64,000 nucleotides of DNA from positions 992,001 to 1,056,000 of the forward strand of contig SCHM01000004.1 in assembly GCA_004123355.1 (NCBI GenBank). Direction: 5' to 3'. This DNA is from Amphirosellinia nigrospora. Its lineage: Eukaryota > Ascomycota > Sordariomycetes > Xylariales > Xylariaceae. Below are positions 1-11,907 of this stretch, piece after piece (positions within the stretch are counted from its first letter, which is position 1; the number at the start of each line of letters is the position of its first letter). The notes below the pieces were generated by a model. That model had not been told where the DNA came from. It did not search any database and was given only the letters and a program-made list of their open reading frames with translations. Position numbers and translations under genes: made by a program.

Positions 1-3000
1 GTTTCGTTCGGATTCAACCCAGCTACCGGAGCTAGGGATAACGGCGTACGGAAATGAATACGGAAAGATCAAAGGTCTGGAGTTTTATTTGCATGGGTTA
101 TCTCGACATACAAGATGCGAGGCATATGGCAAAACTGATAAGGATTTCTATAACGGTCTCGGTTATACTAAACAAACGAGGTTTACGAAAGAGGGAGAGC
201 AAAAAGGATTGCGGAGTACGGAAAGGATACCCGGACACCAACACCGATGATTTATTACGTAACAGTCTTGCAAGGTGGTTGACCAGAATGACGTATTCTG
301 GTAGGAATCCCTGGCCCTCATACCTACTTAGGTGAGAGTCAACATGGGGAAACAATCATGGAAGGCGTTTGGCAAAGACGGACGGATTTGCTAGCAGTAA
401 GACGTTGACTTTATGTTTCATCTCCTTTGTGCTTTCAATTGGAAGGCCGTGGCGAATGTCTTACTTGTTTCTCTGACTGTTACTGGTGAGAACAACTTCG
501 TACAAGTCGCTATCTCCGTCTTCACTCAGACTCAGGGATCGTTGGGCGGTATAGTTGTTTGTGAGCTTTCCGCAAGGTGGCAGAGGCTGGTTGCCGAAGG
601 CTTTAAGACGGACTGGATTCCTTAAGAAATGCCCCAGTCCGGTGAGCAAAGCCTAAACATATGTCACCTTGCGGGCGCTCGAGTTCTTCTTAGCATAGCT
701 CGTTACCCTAGCAATCGCAACAAGTCCTTCAAGATGATTCCGATTGGTGTTGTGTAGTGGCAGCGGGCCGTGACTTACTTGCATGACAGGTGCAAACCGA
801 GCCACAAACAACGTCAACGTGGATGATGGGTATGCAAATTATGATGCACCAGATCAAGTGAGTAAAAATCCCGGTCAAAAAGTGTCCATTCACGACGCTA
901 ATCTGTACTGTGGTAGTGCATCTGCCCAGCCAGCCTCACCCACGGTCCCACAGCGGGAACTAGGGAGCGCTAGGGAGCCATGTCGAATTAGGTGTCACTT
1001 AAAAAAAGAGAGCAACAGTCAAAAGTTGTCACATTACAAGGTACAGACAGTGGGTACGGGGACCCCTGTCCCCATCCTGTTTGCCTCATGGATTCTAACG
1101 CTACTGATATACGCAAACGATTAACCTAGCATACAATACTAGTTATAACCGGGGTACCGATCTAAGTCGGTAACTATTATGGCCTAGTAATTCACGAACG
1201 CTGGGCTCATGACGAGGTAGTAGATAACCATACCGGGCTGCTGGTAACACCTCGTCACTCAGTACCTGCTGATTCTACCCCTTGGACCTCCCGGAAGTTG
1301 CCCGAAATAACAACTGGAACTGTCCTGCTTGAGGGGCCCATCAACGCTACCTTACTTAGATATGCCACTGGTATACGTACAAACACACTACTCGGATAGT
1401 ACTAGTGGTGCATGCTGCAGTAGTGGAGGTCGAATGGAGGCACTACCTCTTACACTGCAGCTACATACCCGCTGTACATAGACCAACCAAAAGCAAACAT
1501 AATCAGTACCTACCATGTATTATTTCGTAATACCATTACTTAGTGATAACATCCTTGCCCCAAACGCATGGGACTAAATAGCGTGCGCACACTATCTCCT
1601 CACCGAGGATCGATAACACAATGTCTACCGAACATTTTGCGTTGGTGGGCCATAGCTTCGATGCGGAGATATACCGAGCAGCCCCCATTAATACTCGTAA
1701 GTGAGGGGACATGTACGAAATACACATCATCTAAGTAAGATTCCAAAAGCGCATTCCTAGGGCACATATCTGCCAGTATACTTTAGTATACTATAATAGA
1801 TGGATATGATACTTGCATGCTTAGGTAGGTACATTAGAATTACATGCGGGCGGAAGAAGTTGACGGTAGGGTGAGCCTAATGGGACCCACCATAAGATAC
1901 TTGGCTGGCGTAGGTACAGCAGGCGGAGGTACATTCCATGTACGGAGTATAGTAGATGGGAAATGGGGGCGGATTACGGTAAGGGATTGGCCCCACGCAG
2001 TAGAAAACGGGACCTAAACGGTCTGTGGGGTTGTGGAACACTACTTACGGCCGAGAACACAAAATGGGACCGGGGGAAGGGGGCACGGCGGCCAAGTTCT
2101 TAGACCAGAGATGTTTCTGATCCTGGGTAAATGAATACTTTATAGGCAAGAATTTGGCATCGGGTGCACTTGCACGAGTCAGTCGCGATACCAAACACCA
2201 CCGAGGTCCGCCATGTAGAAATAGAGGCGTTGTGCGATGATGATTAAGGGAAGGGAAGGGAAGGTAGGAAATATGCAGAATGCCCTAAAATTCGTGACAG
2301 CCTCACGCGTTTCAAAGTGGGGTATTAAAGCAGGTACCCTTTGTATAGGTACAGATATGTTAGGTAAGTAAGTAGGTAGGCAGTTGGTATTTCGATTACG
2401 ATTTCCATTTCTATTTCCATTACACACTTGACCAAGACATCGGTCCTTTTCTCGCCGACCAACTTGCTCAAAACTTTGTAGGACAACCCCAGACTCGGCC
2501 AGTCATCCTCGACCTATCAACCGTCTTGTTACTCCTTTTTTAGCCTATCTTCAAGGCAGGTTGGCCAGTAGGTAGTAAGAAGAGATTCCCCTGCAACGAC
2601 TTGTTTGTGCCTGTTGTCTCGTACCATGTACTTATAGTAATAATAGGTCCAGTAGGCAAGTCACGTCACTACGGCGGAGTACATGACTAAACTCGCCGCC
2701 AAAAATGTAGCTGAGCACCCCTGCCTCTCTTCAAGGTTGATCTTCACCGTTGCATGCCGCACGCTGCCACACCATTGGCCTTTCATTTAAAAGGATTTAA
2801 CCCAGACGGCCCAATCATATCACCCCTTATTTCTATATCTTGAAACAGCATGAAGTCATTCGCGAGTGAATCCGACGCGATCCTGCCCGTCATGACACCC
2901 TCGTGGTTGCAGCGCCCCTTGTCATGCTCAAGGCCCGGCAGTCATCCGTCTGTCTCATCTAAGGTTAGGTTAATCTGTGATGTGCTGCACAGCTGTACAG

Positions 3001-3243
3001 CCTCACCACAATCACATGGGCGCGAGTGGCCTAGGTTTAGCCGGCTGCACACACAAAGTTAGGGAGTTGGTTGATACTTGGCTGCAGGGTGCACTGTAGT
3101 GTCGATCTCCTTCCGGTTGGCCAAGGTCATACCTACAGTACACTACACACCTATTCTTGAGCACAAGAATAGAGTAGAACTGCGTCATGACGAACGTGGC
3201 AGCCGATTCACAGTCCTACCTAATGTTCCCAACACACAGTCCA

Positions 3244-3316
3244 AGAAGGGCAAGGGTAAGGGCAAGGGCAAGGACATGAGCGTGAGCGTGGGAGACATGG
3301 GACATGGGACATGGGG
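3244..3316. repeat. G-rich minisatellite
   Basis: A run of GGGCAA/GGGTAA units is followed by imperfect GTGAGCGTGGGA units and three GACATGG copies. This is a short, locally degenerate tandem array in non-coding DNA. Confidence 0.75.
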
Positions 3317-4753
3317 GCAAAATCGAACACCCCGTTCATTGCCACGCCGAGTGGCCAACTCTTTCATTGATGCCTTAGCCCCAAGCAAGCCCATTCATTG
3401 CCGGTGGAGGTGACGAAGCCACAACCCAAGAACCCCCCCATCCAAGAAGCCTGCCAGCCGACTGAGTTTGGAGAAGCAGGCCTAGCCCCCACCATGGATT
3501 GCACATCGTCAAACAAGTTGCCCGACTCCAACACTCCTCTCCTTCTTCAATGATCTACCTCCCATTCCAAAGGCATACAAACCTGTCGCCGGATGAACTG
3601 TCTGTATCACGACATGTAACATACCTGTGTATACCTTCAATGCTCACTCGAAGTACAATTGCGCCCATCAGCATGCTTCGGTCGGCGTGGTTTAATTAAG
3701 CTTTCTTTTGTGGAGCTTGAATGAGTAGCGACCCAAGGCCATCACCCGCGAAATATGAGTATCTAGGTCCGTCAGATTGGCACTGTCGGCATCGTTCTTC
3801 CTTGAAAGCGGAACGGGGTGTCATCTTACCATGCCTTCAAACATTGCCCCTTGCCAAAGACGCAAACATGCTCGTTAAAAGGTAACGGGGAAGCTAAGCA
3901 TTGTGCCAAGAGCGCTGTGGTTAGATTTCGGACCCGAAGACCTAAAGAATGGAAAACAATATCTGGCTATCAATCTCGGAGCCGCCATCACACCAATGCA
4001 TGAAATGCGCGTTCTTTCAGCTGCGGGGGTCCCCTCATTCTACTCTCTCCCACATTCGCTTCATTCTTCGCGTGCAATGTTCAGGGGAGCTAGGGCAACA
4101 TCGTCATGATACTCGAGATGCGGAGCCGGCCGTTCGATTGTGAGTTATAGTTTTAACAAATAAGCGGCCCTACTGCGGCAGCCTTCTGAGGTCGCCAGCT
4201 GAAAAGAACGGTATGTCATCTTTTCAAGTAGTCCTGCGTAGACGGCTCGAGCCTGCAGCGGCATTACCTAGTACTTGAGGAATAAGAGAGATACCATAAC
4301 TGTTTCTCACACCGTACTATTTCTTTTTCTTCTTCTAGCTACAGGTATGTCGTCTCGTCCTGCTTGAAAGGGATAAGTCAGATACCCATTGATGTTTACC
4401 AGGACCATTCCTCGCTGTGCTTAAGCATATAGACCACTATCTAACAAGATATAATATCACTCGGCATATTATATCCATCCTAGATAGCCGAACTCCTCCT
4501 GCGCATCCTGAAGCAGTGATCGGCATCTATTCGCTAGCCTCGGGCTATCTCGTTAACCAGAGCAAGTTAAGCCGACGCACAAGATCGTCCCAGCTACCCC
4601 TGTCGACGCTAGAAGGCAATGGCACCTGTCAGCTCTTCAGTCATATTCATATGCTTCAAGAATCGGCCAAACAGAGAAAAGTGGGCAATTACTGCGTAAT
4701 CTCGCAAAGACTTACCTTTATAGCCTAGATTCGAGTTGACTATTTCTATATTT

Positions 4754-5071
4754 CAAGCCACCTACTGCGGTCCTGACGCCTGCGAAGTGGCTCCTGGTTT
4801 CTCTTCATATTACATCGTGATCATGTGTCAGACCGGCGCGGCCATTGACCCTCTCCGGTCTCCTTGCCCGCAATATGCGCCATAGTGCACCAACTCCAAA
4901 ATCCTTGGCAACGTCGACTGCTACTCTGACATGCACCACCAGAAACTCCATTTGTTACACGACTTCCCGACTCTCCTCAGCCCTACGCACAACTTTGTAT
5001 CACTACCCGCCCTGGCTCCGGGATGGCTGGAAGTGTACGTCCGGAATCGATCCGAAAGCTTCCCGGGCTGA
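4754..5071 (+). pseudogene. Possible coding relic, cysteine-rich, unidentified
   Basis: Read from 4754, one frame stays open for about 105 codons apart from a single TAG at 4883-4885. The translation is cysteine-containing (for example TYCGPDACEVAPG and later NVDCYSD) and has a more protein-like composition than the flanks. There is no start codon in a good context, no recognisable domain, and no intact splice structure that I can see. It could be a decayed small secreted protein or chance. Nothing is asserted about function. Confidence 0.2.
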
Positions 5072-7225
5072 CGCAGACTGCGGATAGTAAGAAGTATCTA
5101 CATGCTAAGCTACTACCCACCAGCTACTGGTTACGCCGACAAATGATTACCGATAGGCGATTGCCGTCGGCGAATACGCAGCTAGGATAGAGATGATCTG
5201 CATATTGCCTGCATAAGCCAGTGGACTTCCTTTAGACGGGCTGTGCTACCAGCCTACCGCCACTCCGTCAGTTACACATGTTCAAGTCAAGTCTTTTCGA
5301 GTAGTGCAGTTCGCGACGTAGCTTTTTTGGGCAGTAATGGAACCTCAGCATGACTTAGTCAGCGGCACGGTTCATCATGTTCACTCATTCGGTGTTATAG
5401 TTGAAAACTAACCTTGAGTTAATTTTCGCAGTGCTGGGGAGCGAAGAAATGGCTTACCGAGTAATTGAGACAAACTCATACTTAGCCTGTAATATCACGG
5501 CTGCACTATTTCCTTCATCTATGACCTCGACAAATGGATCAACGACCTAGCCCTATGACTATATGGATCTCGACGATACAAACTGCTACCCAGTCAAGAT
5601 CCTGCCGGTGTAACAAACTAAGCGCCAACTATAGTAGGACCTCTCGTCTCTTGCCCAAGCGCGCTGTGCGACGCGCGGCTCGAGGCAAACCTGTGCCTTT
5701 CAGGTGACACAGTCAAGACTTGTCTAAAGCTCTTGGGGCCCTTATAATACAACCTAATTATTGTAAGCCAAATCAGTGGCCAAAGACGTCTGACCTTGTC
5801 CAGAGGTACCTACTTGGTCTTGGGATCGGCAATTGGCCTCGGCAACTAGCCAGTTAAAAGAGAGCTCATGCCAACGACAAGCACTAAAAGGTTCGATACT
5901 TGGGCTATACAAAAGCTTGGCGAAAGGGGCCCCATAAAGCGTCTCGCCTCATTCGTGCGTAATCTGAACTGACCGACTCTCGAGGGAAGTTGAATCAGTT
6001 GTTTTTTTGCAGTTTTTTTCATGGCGTCGCGACATGCCTCTTCTTCAGGTAGCACGCCCCGACTAGCTCTTACTCAGCTCCAACGCCGGGACACGCGCCA
6101 ACACCTACGTACATACTTAATTCAACCGGGATAAAGACTCTCTCTCCCCGGTTTGCACCGGTCTGGTATCTATTCGACCGGGAAAGACAAGTTTTCTTTG
6201 TACACGTGCGTATTCTAGACAACCACTCTGCTGCTAGCTAGTCACCTACTACTTGTAGGGATGAGACTCCCATCTTTTTTACCGCCATCTCCGGGGCGGA
6301 GACGAGGCAAACACTCGCGCATGACGCTGCGGAACATCCTTCCCGCACGGAGAGAGAGAGAGATGTGATTACGGGAAAAGTAGAGGAGGGTTACATGGGG
6401 TCTCCATCCCCTATTCATTCTACCCAGGACGGGTTGCAATCTGACAGGCTCGAAAAGGGGTCTCGGAGGGTGAGAATTTAATCGTTCGGGGCAGAACTTA
6501 CGCCGCGACTTACGCACGTAAGTAAGTATTTGAAGTACATTGCATGTTCGAATGGGGATCCTAACGGGCTCTGGACGCACATTTCGTCTGGGTTAACGAG
6601 GGGGATCAATCCTTGGCTCTAATTATGCGATGTGGTTTGTTTAGACTTTTTGTTCAGTTCGTTAAGGCCAGTTTTGAGTTTTGACTATTGAATAAGTTGC
6701 ATACCCGTTAATTAACCTTATTCTCCCAAACTCAAAAACTGGTTCACGTGGGATATGATCATAAATATGTAGAGTTGGAAAGTATCATGGATGTTTGGTG
6801 GATTTGCTGGCAGCATATTATTCAGCATAGAGCGAGTAATAGTGCATGACTCTATACGTTTCCCATAAGGTATATATATAGGCGTTCAACTATAATAACA
6901 GACAGAAGAATCACATACGTCTCTCATGATCTAGATATGCAACCGTTTTTGGTTGAAAATGTTATTCTTGATAAAAACGAGTTTATGGAAGTCGCCTTCC
7001 TTATCTAGTGGTATACCAACAGGCCGATATATGATTCTATACGCCTCCTTTTTAGTTGTTGAAAGTGCCAAAGGGAATAGAAACGGCCAAATTCAATGAA
7101 TCTAAACAGCTTTAGCGTCCAATTCCAGCATGCCATATATAGTATGCGATGGCTATTGAATACTGAAGCTTTGGAATCTAGGCTTCATTGTAGTCAGTCA
7201 CTTCCAGCGAAGTCGTCACTCCAGA

Positions 7226-9197
7226 TCAGTATCGGAAAATCGCATCGGCCATCTTGACTACCTGCGCCATCTCCAGCACGTCATGGACGCGCACGATATC
7301 AGCGCCGCCCTGTACCGCAGCCGTAACCGTCGCGGCAGTGCCGTAGACGCGGTCCCCCGGCTTGGTCACGCCCGTAATCTTGCCGATGAAGCTTTTGCGG
7401 CTCGAGCCGAGCAGCCACGGGAGGCCCTCCAGACCAGGCCACCGTCTCAGTTCGGGCATGTGCCGCAGGATCTCGAGGTTCTGGTCTCCGACTTTGGCGA
7501 AGCCCATACCGGGGTCCAAGATGATGCGCCAGCGTCGGATGCCGGCTCGCTCCGCCGCGGCGACGCGCTCGCGCAGCTCTTCGGCAAGCGTGGGGATCAG
7601 CCCTCCTGGGTACTGGTTCATGCTGCTCATCGTCGCCGGCGTGCCGCGCATGTGCATCAGACATGCGGTACAGCCCAGCCGGGCGATGGTAGGTAGCATC
7701 GCATCGTCGAGAAGCCCCCTGACACGTCGTTGACGATGTCTGCGCCCGCGGCTACGGCCGCTTCTGCCACGACAGCCCGGTACGTATCTATGCTGATGGA
7801 TACATGCGCCGCTTCTGGCATGCTGCGGATCAGGGTGATGGCGGGAAGCACGCGGGAGAGTTCTTCTGATACGCTGACTTCAGGCGCTCCTGGGCGGTTG
7901 ACTGGCCCCCAACGTCTATCAACGTGGCACCGCTGGCGATGAAGTGCTGGATTGTTGAGCGCAGGTTTGCGAGGTATGCTGGCGATGTGAGAGATGATGA
8001 TGACAAGTCGAGGTCTGTCTCGTCCTCTTGTTTTTCCTCTGTCTTATTTTGAACATCTGACGGCGGAAGGTGTAGCCCGCCGTCGCTAAACGAATCTGGC
8101 GTCACGTTGAGGATTGCCATGACTCGCGTTGGCCTCGCAGAGCGAAGTGCGTGGAGAGGGGTAACAGAGTTATGCAGTGGTGTCAAAGTGGACAGAGGCT
8201 CGGCGCCTCCGATCGTGGGAGGCGGCAACTCATTCAAGTAGTCCTGGACCAGTTTCCAGGGGCGTGTGACGTCGAGAGCCCCATGAGGGATCAATTCTGC
8301 CAGGGGTCGAAGCACGAACTCGCGCTCGGCGATTAGAGGGTGCGGCACTTGGAGCCTAGGAAGCGACACCGTTTCGTTCTCGTACAAGAGAATATCCAAA
8401 TCTATGTTCCGTGGCCCTTTATCTATGATCTTTCGGCGTCCCATTGCCTTCTCTATGTCCTGCAAGGCGTCAAGGAGAGCCAAAGGTTCCAGCTCCGTTT
8501 CTACCTACAGAACTTTTAGCACAGGCACACACTTACACACACACATACGCATATATATGTATTTGAATGACATGGGCTTGCATGAGGCAAGAGTAGAACG
8601 AACGAGATAAGTCACATATAAAATAGCTAGGAGCGTGCATACAAGGCAGAACTTATGAGCTCTACCGATTATAGAGTTATGAGACGGGATAGTGTGAGAA
8701 TATATAAAAATACACACCTCGCAAGCCCCGTTTACGAATCGGTCTTGATCGAGCACATACATAGGCTCGGTCTCCCACAGGCTGCTCGTTCGCTTCACCT
8801 TGACGCCGCGGGCATCCATCTGATGACATGCCTGCTCGATCATGGCCACACGGTCGTCGAGATTGCTGCCCAGTGCGATATAAGCAGTCCGTACCTTTGG
8901 ACCTCCCGCATTCGAGTCGCCATTGCGAAAGAGTAAGTCGTCTCTCGGTTGCGACTTGAGGTCGTTCACGAGTGCTTGATCCATAGTGTATCGCGTGAAG
9001 CCGGCGTAAGTCCGGCGTTGATATAGCGACGCAGACGTAGACAAGGAGCTATGAATTCGAGTAATGAGCGTGCTCGTGTTATAACTCGGCGCCGTTGTAC
9101 GGGGAGTAGTTATGCAGGTGGTGAAGAATGACGACGATGGCCGAGCATGGCGTGAATAAAGGCTCCATGCTCGAAGAGATGGCCGTGATAAACTCAT
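7226..9197 (-). CDS. Folic acid synthesis protein, HPPK-dihydropteroate synthase (two frameshifts)
   Basis: Bifunctional folate enzyme related to yeast Fol1. HPPK pyrophosphorylates hydroxymethyl-dihydropterin, and DHPS condenses it with p-aminobenzoate, normally in mitochondria. Two exons are seen, 9197-8718 and 8504-7226, with a 213-bp GTGTGT...TAG intron. The first about 100 residues are Arg/Ser/Thr-rich with no acidic residue before Asp73, which fits a mitochondrial presequence. HPPK starts near residue 104 (AYIALGSN) and continues with RNIDLDILLY. DHPS shows ILNVTPDSFSDGG, DVGGQST, SISIDTYR and the C-terminal GSSRKSFIG. No N-terminal FolB (aldolase) domain precedes HPPK, unlike trifunctional yeast Fol1. 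One base is missing near 7895-7898 (after GGQST, where RPG should follow) and one in the C-run at 7715-7719 (after VSGG). Adding one base at each site gives a length of about 586 residues. FOL1 function is essential, so assembly errors are likely. Confidence 0.93.
8505..8717 (-). other. Intron of the HPPK-DHPS gene
   Basis: The donor GAG|GTGTGT and acceptor CTGTAG|GTAGAA join FVNGACE to VETELEPLALL in frame. The intron contains AC-rich and ATATATATG sequence on the plus strand and is longer than the other introns here. Confidence 0.85.
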
Positions 9198-10063
9198 CAA
9201 AGTTTGCTTTCTAAAACGAGCCCCAAACCATCCGGCTTTTTTCTTCCTTTCTTGATGCGACGGACCTACAGTCTCTGACACCTGGAATGGTACCACCAAG
9301 TCGGGAAGCCGAGATGAGTCGGAAAAACTATTCATCCCGCCGCGCACCCGGTACGCTAAACAGCGGGTCAGGTCCCTGACCCACACTTCTGCAGTTGATT
9401 TGCAGTGGGACTCGGGGTCGTGGGTATGCCATTAGCGCCCCTCGGTCGCAATCGGCCACCTTCAAGAAGGGCGCCATAATATGTATCGAATCACATCAAG
9501 TCCCGAGGTCTCCTTGTATAAATTCTCGATATGTACCTGACTGATTGCGTATCTATTTTAATGTTTTGAAGGAATGTAATGTGGTTGGATATATAATGTT
9601 ATATAGGGGCGCTGAACTACAACCTATGTAGTCTGGCTGACATGGCAGGTGACCTTTTACTTCCCCAGCTTGATGGGGGTTTCTGAAACTAGAAGAAAAG
9701 AACAAAATAACAGAAAACGCTGCAGTCACATGTGCCAAAGAATAAAACAAAGATTATTTATTGATTGGTAAGTCAATGATCTAGAGAATACTAGGGTATC
9801 TATTGTTTGACGGTTACTATGTAGCGTTGATAGATGTAGCAGCCGAGGCAGCGCTTGTGGGCCCACTGATACCTACTAATCAAAATACAGCTAGCGTCAG
9901 CCAAGAGGTGATAGTGTACCTCGGTTCTCCAGGCGCGAACTGCCACTTCGCTTCCCTACTTAATTCCTTGTCTCTCTCCTGTTCCGTCGTGAAATCTGCT
10001 TACCGCTTTCATCCCCTCAACTCAACACATCTCATTTTGCAGATTCGAACACTATCAGACAAG
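9198..10063. other. Divergent intergenic region between HPPK-DHPS and nitronate monooxygenase
   Basis: The two genes are transcribed away from each other, so the about 870 bp should hold both promoters. The plus-strand end before 10064 is pyrimidine-rich (CTTCCCTACTTAATTCC...CTCTCTCCTGTTCC), typical of a fungal 5' leader. I see no further gene. Confidence 0.5.
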
Positions 10064-11306
10064 ATGGCCTCACCACGTAAGTCATACTACAGCCTAGCGA
10101 GAAGAACAGGATGAAGAGACACTTGGCGCTAACTCTACTGTTTCCGCAACAGAGAAGATCCGCACGCCGATTACCGAGCTCTTCGGTATTAAGCATCCCA
10201 TCCTGCTTGCCGGCATGAACGTTGCCGCCGGCCCGAAGCTAGCCGCTGCTGTCACGAACGCCGGTGGTATGGGTGTTATTGGTGGAATGAGCTACAGCCC
10301 GGACATGCTGAGGGAACAGATCGATGAGATGGAAGTCCTACCTCGACGACAAGAATGCGCCGTTCGGTATCGATCTGCTACTTCCTCAGGTTGGTGGCAA
10401 TGCCCGCAAGACAAAGTATGTGAAATCGTCTCCTGGCGAGGTGTTGGTTACGCAGGCTAATATTTATCGACTTTCAGCTACGATTACACCAAGGGCAAGC
10501 TTAATGAGTTGGTCGACATTATCATCGAGTCGGGTGCCAAGCTATTCGTCTCTGCCGTCGGTGTCCCACCCAAGGCTGTGGTCGAGAAGCTCCACAAGCA
10601 TGGTGTGCTATACATGAACATGGTTGGACACCCCAAGCACGTCCAGAAGGCCCTGGACATTGGTTGTGATATCATCTGCGCTCAGGGTGGCGAAGGTGGT
10701 GGCCACACAGGAGACGTGCCCACGACGGTCCTTATCCCTGCTTGTGTCCAGATCTGCAAGGGCAAGAAGAGCCCCCTGACAGGCAAGCAAGTAGAAGTTA
10801 TCGCTGCTGGTGGTATTCACAACGGCCAGATGCTCGCCGCGTCACTCATGATGGGTGCTGGTGCCGTGTGGGTTGGAACTCGATTTATCCTAGTCGACGA
10901 GGCTGGTGCTCCAGAGTCACACAAAGAAGCCGTGCGAACAGCCAGCTTCGACGACACAATACGTACCCTGATCTTCACCGGACGACCTCTCCGGGTCCGC
11001 ACAAACCCCTACATCGAGAGCTGGGAGAACGAACGCCGAGACGAGCTGAAGGAACTTACCGCCAAGGGAGTATTGCCTTACGAGGCTGACCTGGAGAAGA
11101 TTGCCAACGGCACCGGTGAGGGAAGTGGCGAAGGATCCAGCGAAGACGACGCTGAAGACTTAATGGACCAGTTCCGCCCGTACCTGATGGGTAAATGTGC
11201 GGCGTTGGTTAATGAGTCAAAGAGCGCCAAGGACGTTGTCGATGAATTCATCACTGATGCCTCAGCAGCGCTGAAGGCAGGCAGCCAGATGACGGCCAAA
11301 CTATAA
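10064..11306 (+). CDS. Nitronate monooxygenase-like FMN oxidoreductase (one frameshift)
   Basis: Member of the nitronate monooxygenase / 2-nitropropane dioxygenase family, TIM-barrel FMN enzymes that oxidise nitronates; the natural substrate here cannot be read from sequence. Three exons: 10064-10076 (only MASP plus one base), 10153-10415 and 10478-11306. Motifs include an N-terminal GMNVAAGPKLAAAV and NAGGMGVIG, then GGEGGGHTG near residue 161, AAGGIHNG near 201 and VWVGTRF near 218, the expected FMN and phosphate-binding segments. The C-terminus carries a Gly/Ser/Glu-rich linker. The frame changes near 10328-10333: after EQIDEM the correct continuation KSYLDDKNAPFG lies one base later, so there is one extra base (or two missing). 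With that corrected the protein is about 367 residues. The short first exon is supported by a clean GTAAGT donor and CAACAG acceptor. Confidence 0.9.
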
Positions 11307-11907
11307 ACACGGCACACGTCACTGCTAAATGAAGACGGCCAATTGCTCACAACCGGCAGTGAGCAACATAGAACATGGCGGAAGCATGAATGTCCTCAAG
11401 GGATAAAGCGGGTAGCATTTTGATCATGTATATCAGACGGGAAGGTTAGCATTGTATAAATTGATTTATAATATGTATCATCCATGATTTAACGAACTAT
11501 GCTTTGCGGTGATCTGTTTCCAGGCACTTCGAGGTAGAACTATGATACCAACAAGCTGGTTTGTTTGATGAGAAGCCAGACCCCGACCCACTTGTCGCCG
11601 AGCCTACAGGAGGTAATGATACCTGGTTTCTTCGCTGTTGTGCCACTGAGGTGCTCCGGGGTTTTCAGGTCTCCCACGTGGCGATATGTATAACTGACGT
11701 CACCATTGATAATGAATTGTAGATGCTACGTTCTCTGCGATCTACAAAGGAAGGACACACAGAATCGATTGACACTCGACTTCTTAAACTTGGTCGTTTT
11801 ATTTTCATCTGAAGAGCTCACAATTGATCATTTCCCTTCAAACGCAGTCTGTTTTGAAGTATCTTAGTATTTGATCGTCCCATTAGAGACAGCACCAAAA
11901 CGTTATC
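11307..11907. other. Intergenic region, promoter of the SDR gene
   Basis: About 600 bp between two genes on the same strand. It contains the NMO 3' region and, closer to the SDR gene, an E-box and a CRE-like palindrome (listed separately). No gene seen. Confidence 0.5.
11675..11702 (+). promoter_or_regulatory. E-box (CACGTG) and CRE-like palindrome (TGACGTCA)
   Basis: CACGTG lies at 11675-11680 and a perfect TGACGTCA palindrome at 11695-11702, about 206-233 bp upstream of the SDR start. Such sites are bound by bHLH and bZIP (ATF/CREB type) factors in fungi. The sequence match is exact; regulatory use is inferred from position only. Confidence 0.4.

Larger units (their letters stand above)
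1..7225. other. Gene-poor region, no recognisable gene
   Basis: No reading frame here resembles a protein family I know. All open frames are short, unsupported by splice-linked neighbours, and look like chance. The stretch holds a GGGCAA/GACATGG minisatellite near 3.25 kb, short purine runs near 2.26 kb, scattered TAGGTA-type motifs, and a weak coding-like relic near 4.75-5.07 kb (listed separately). Composition looks mixed rather than strongly AT-rich, so classical heavily RIP-mutated transposon DNA is not obvious by eye. Confidence 0.6.

Noticed and set aside
1211-1256. Short inverted repeat (GACGAGGT / ACCTCGTC)
   Set aside because: Eight base pairs with a loop of about 30 bases in non-coding DNA is expected by chance.
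6242-6580. 112-codon minus-strand open frame
   Set aside because: Arg/Pro-rich, crosses a GA microsatellite, and has no recognisable motif.
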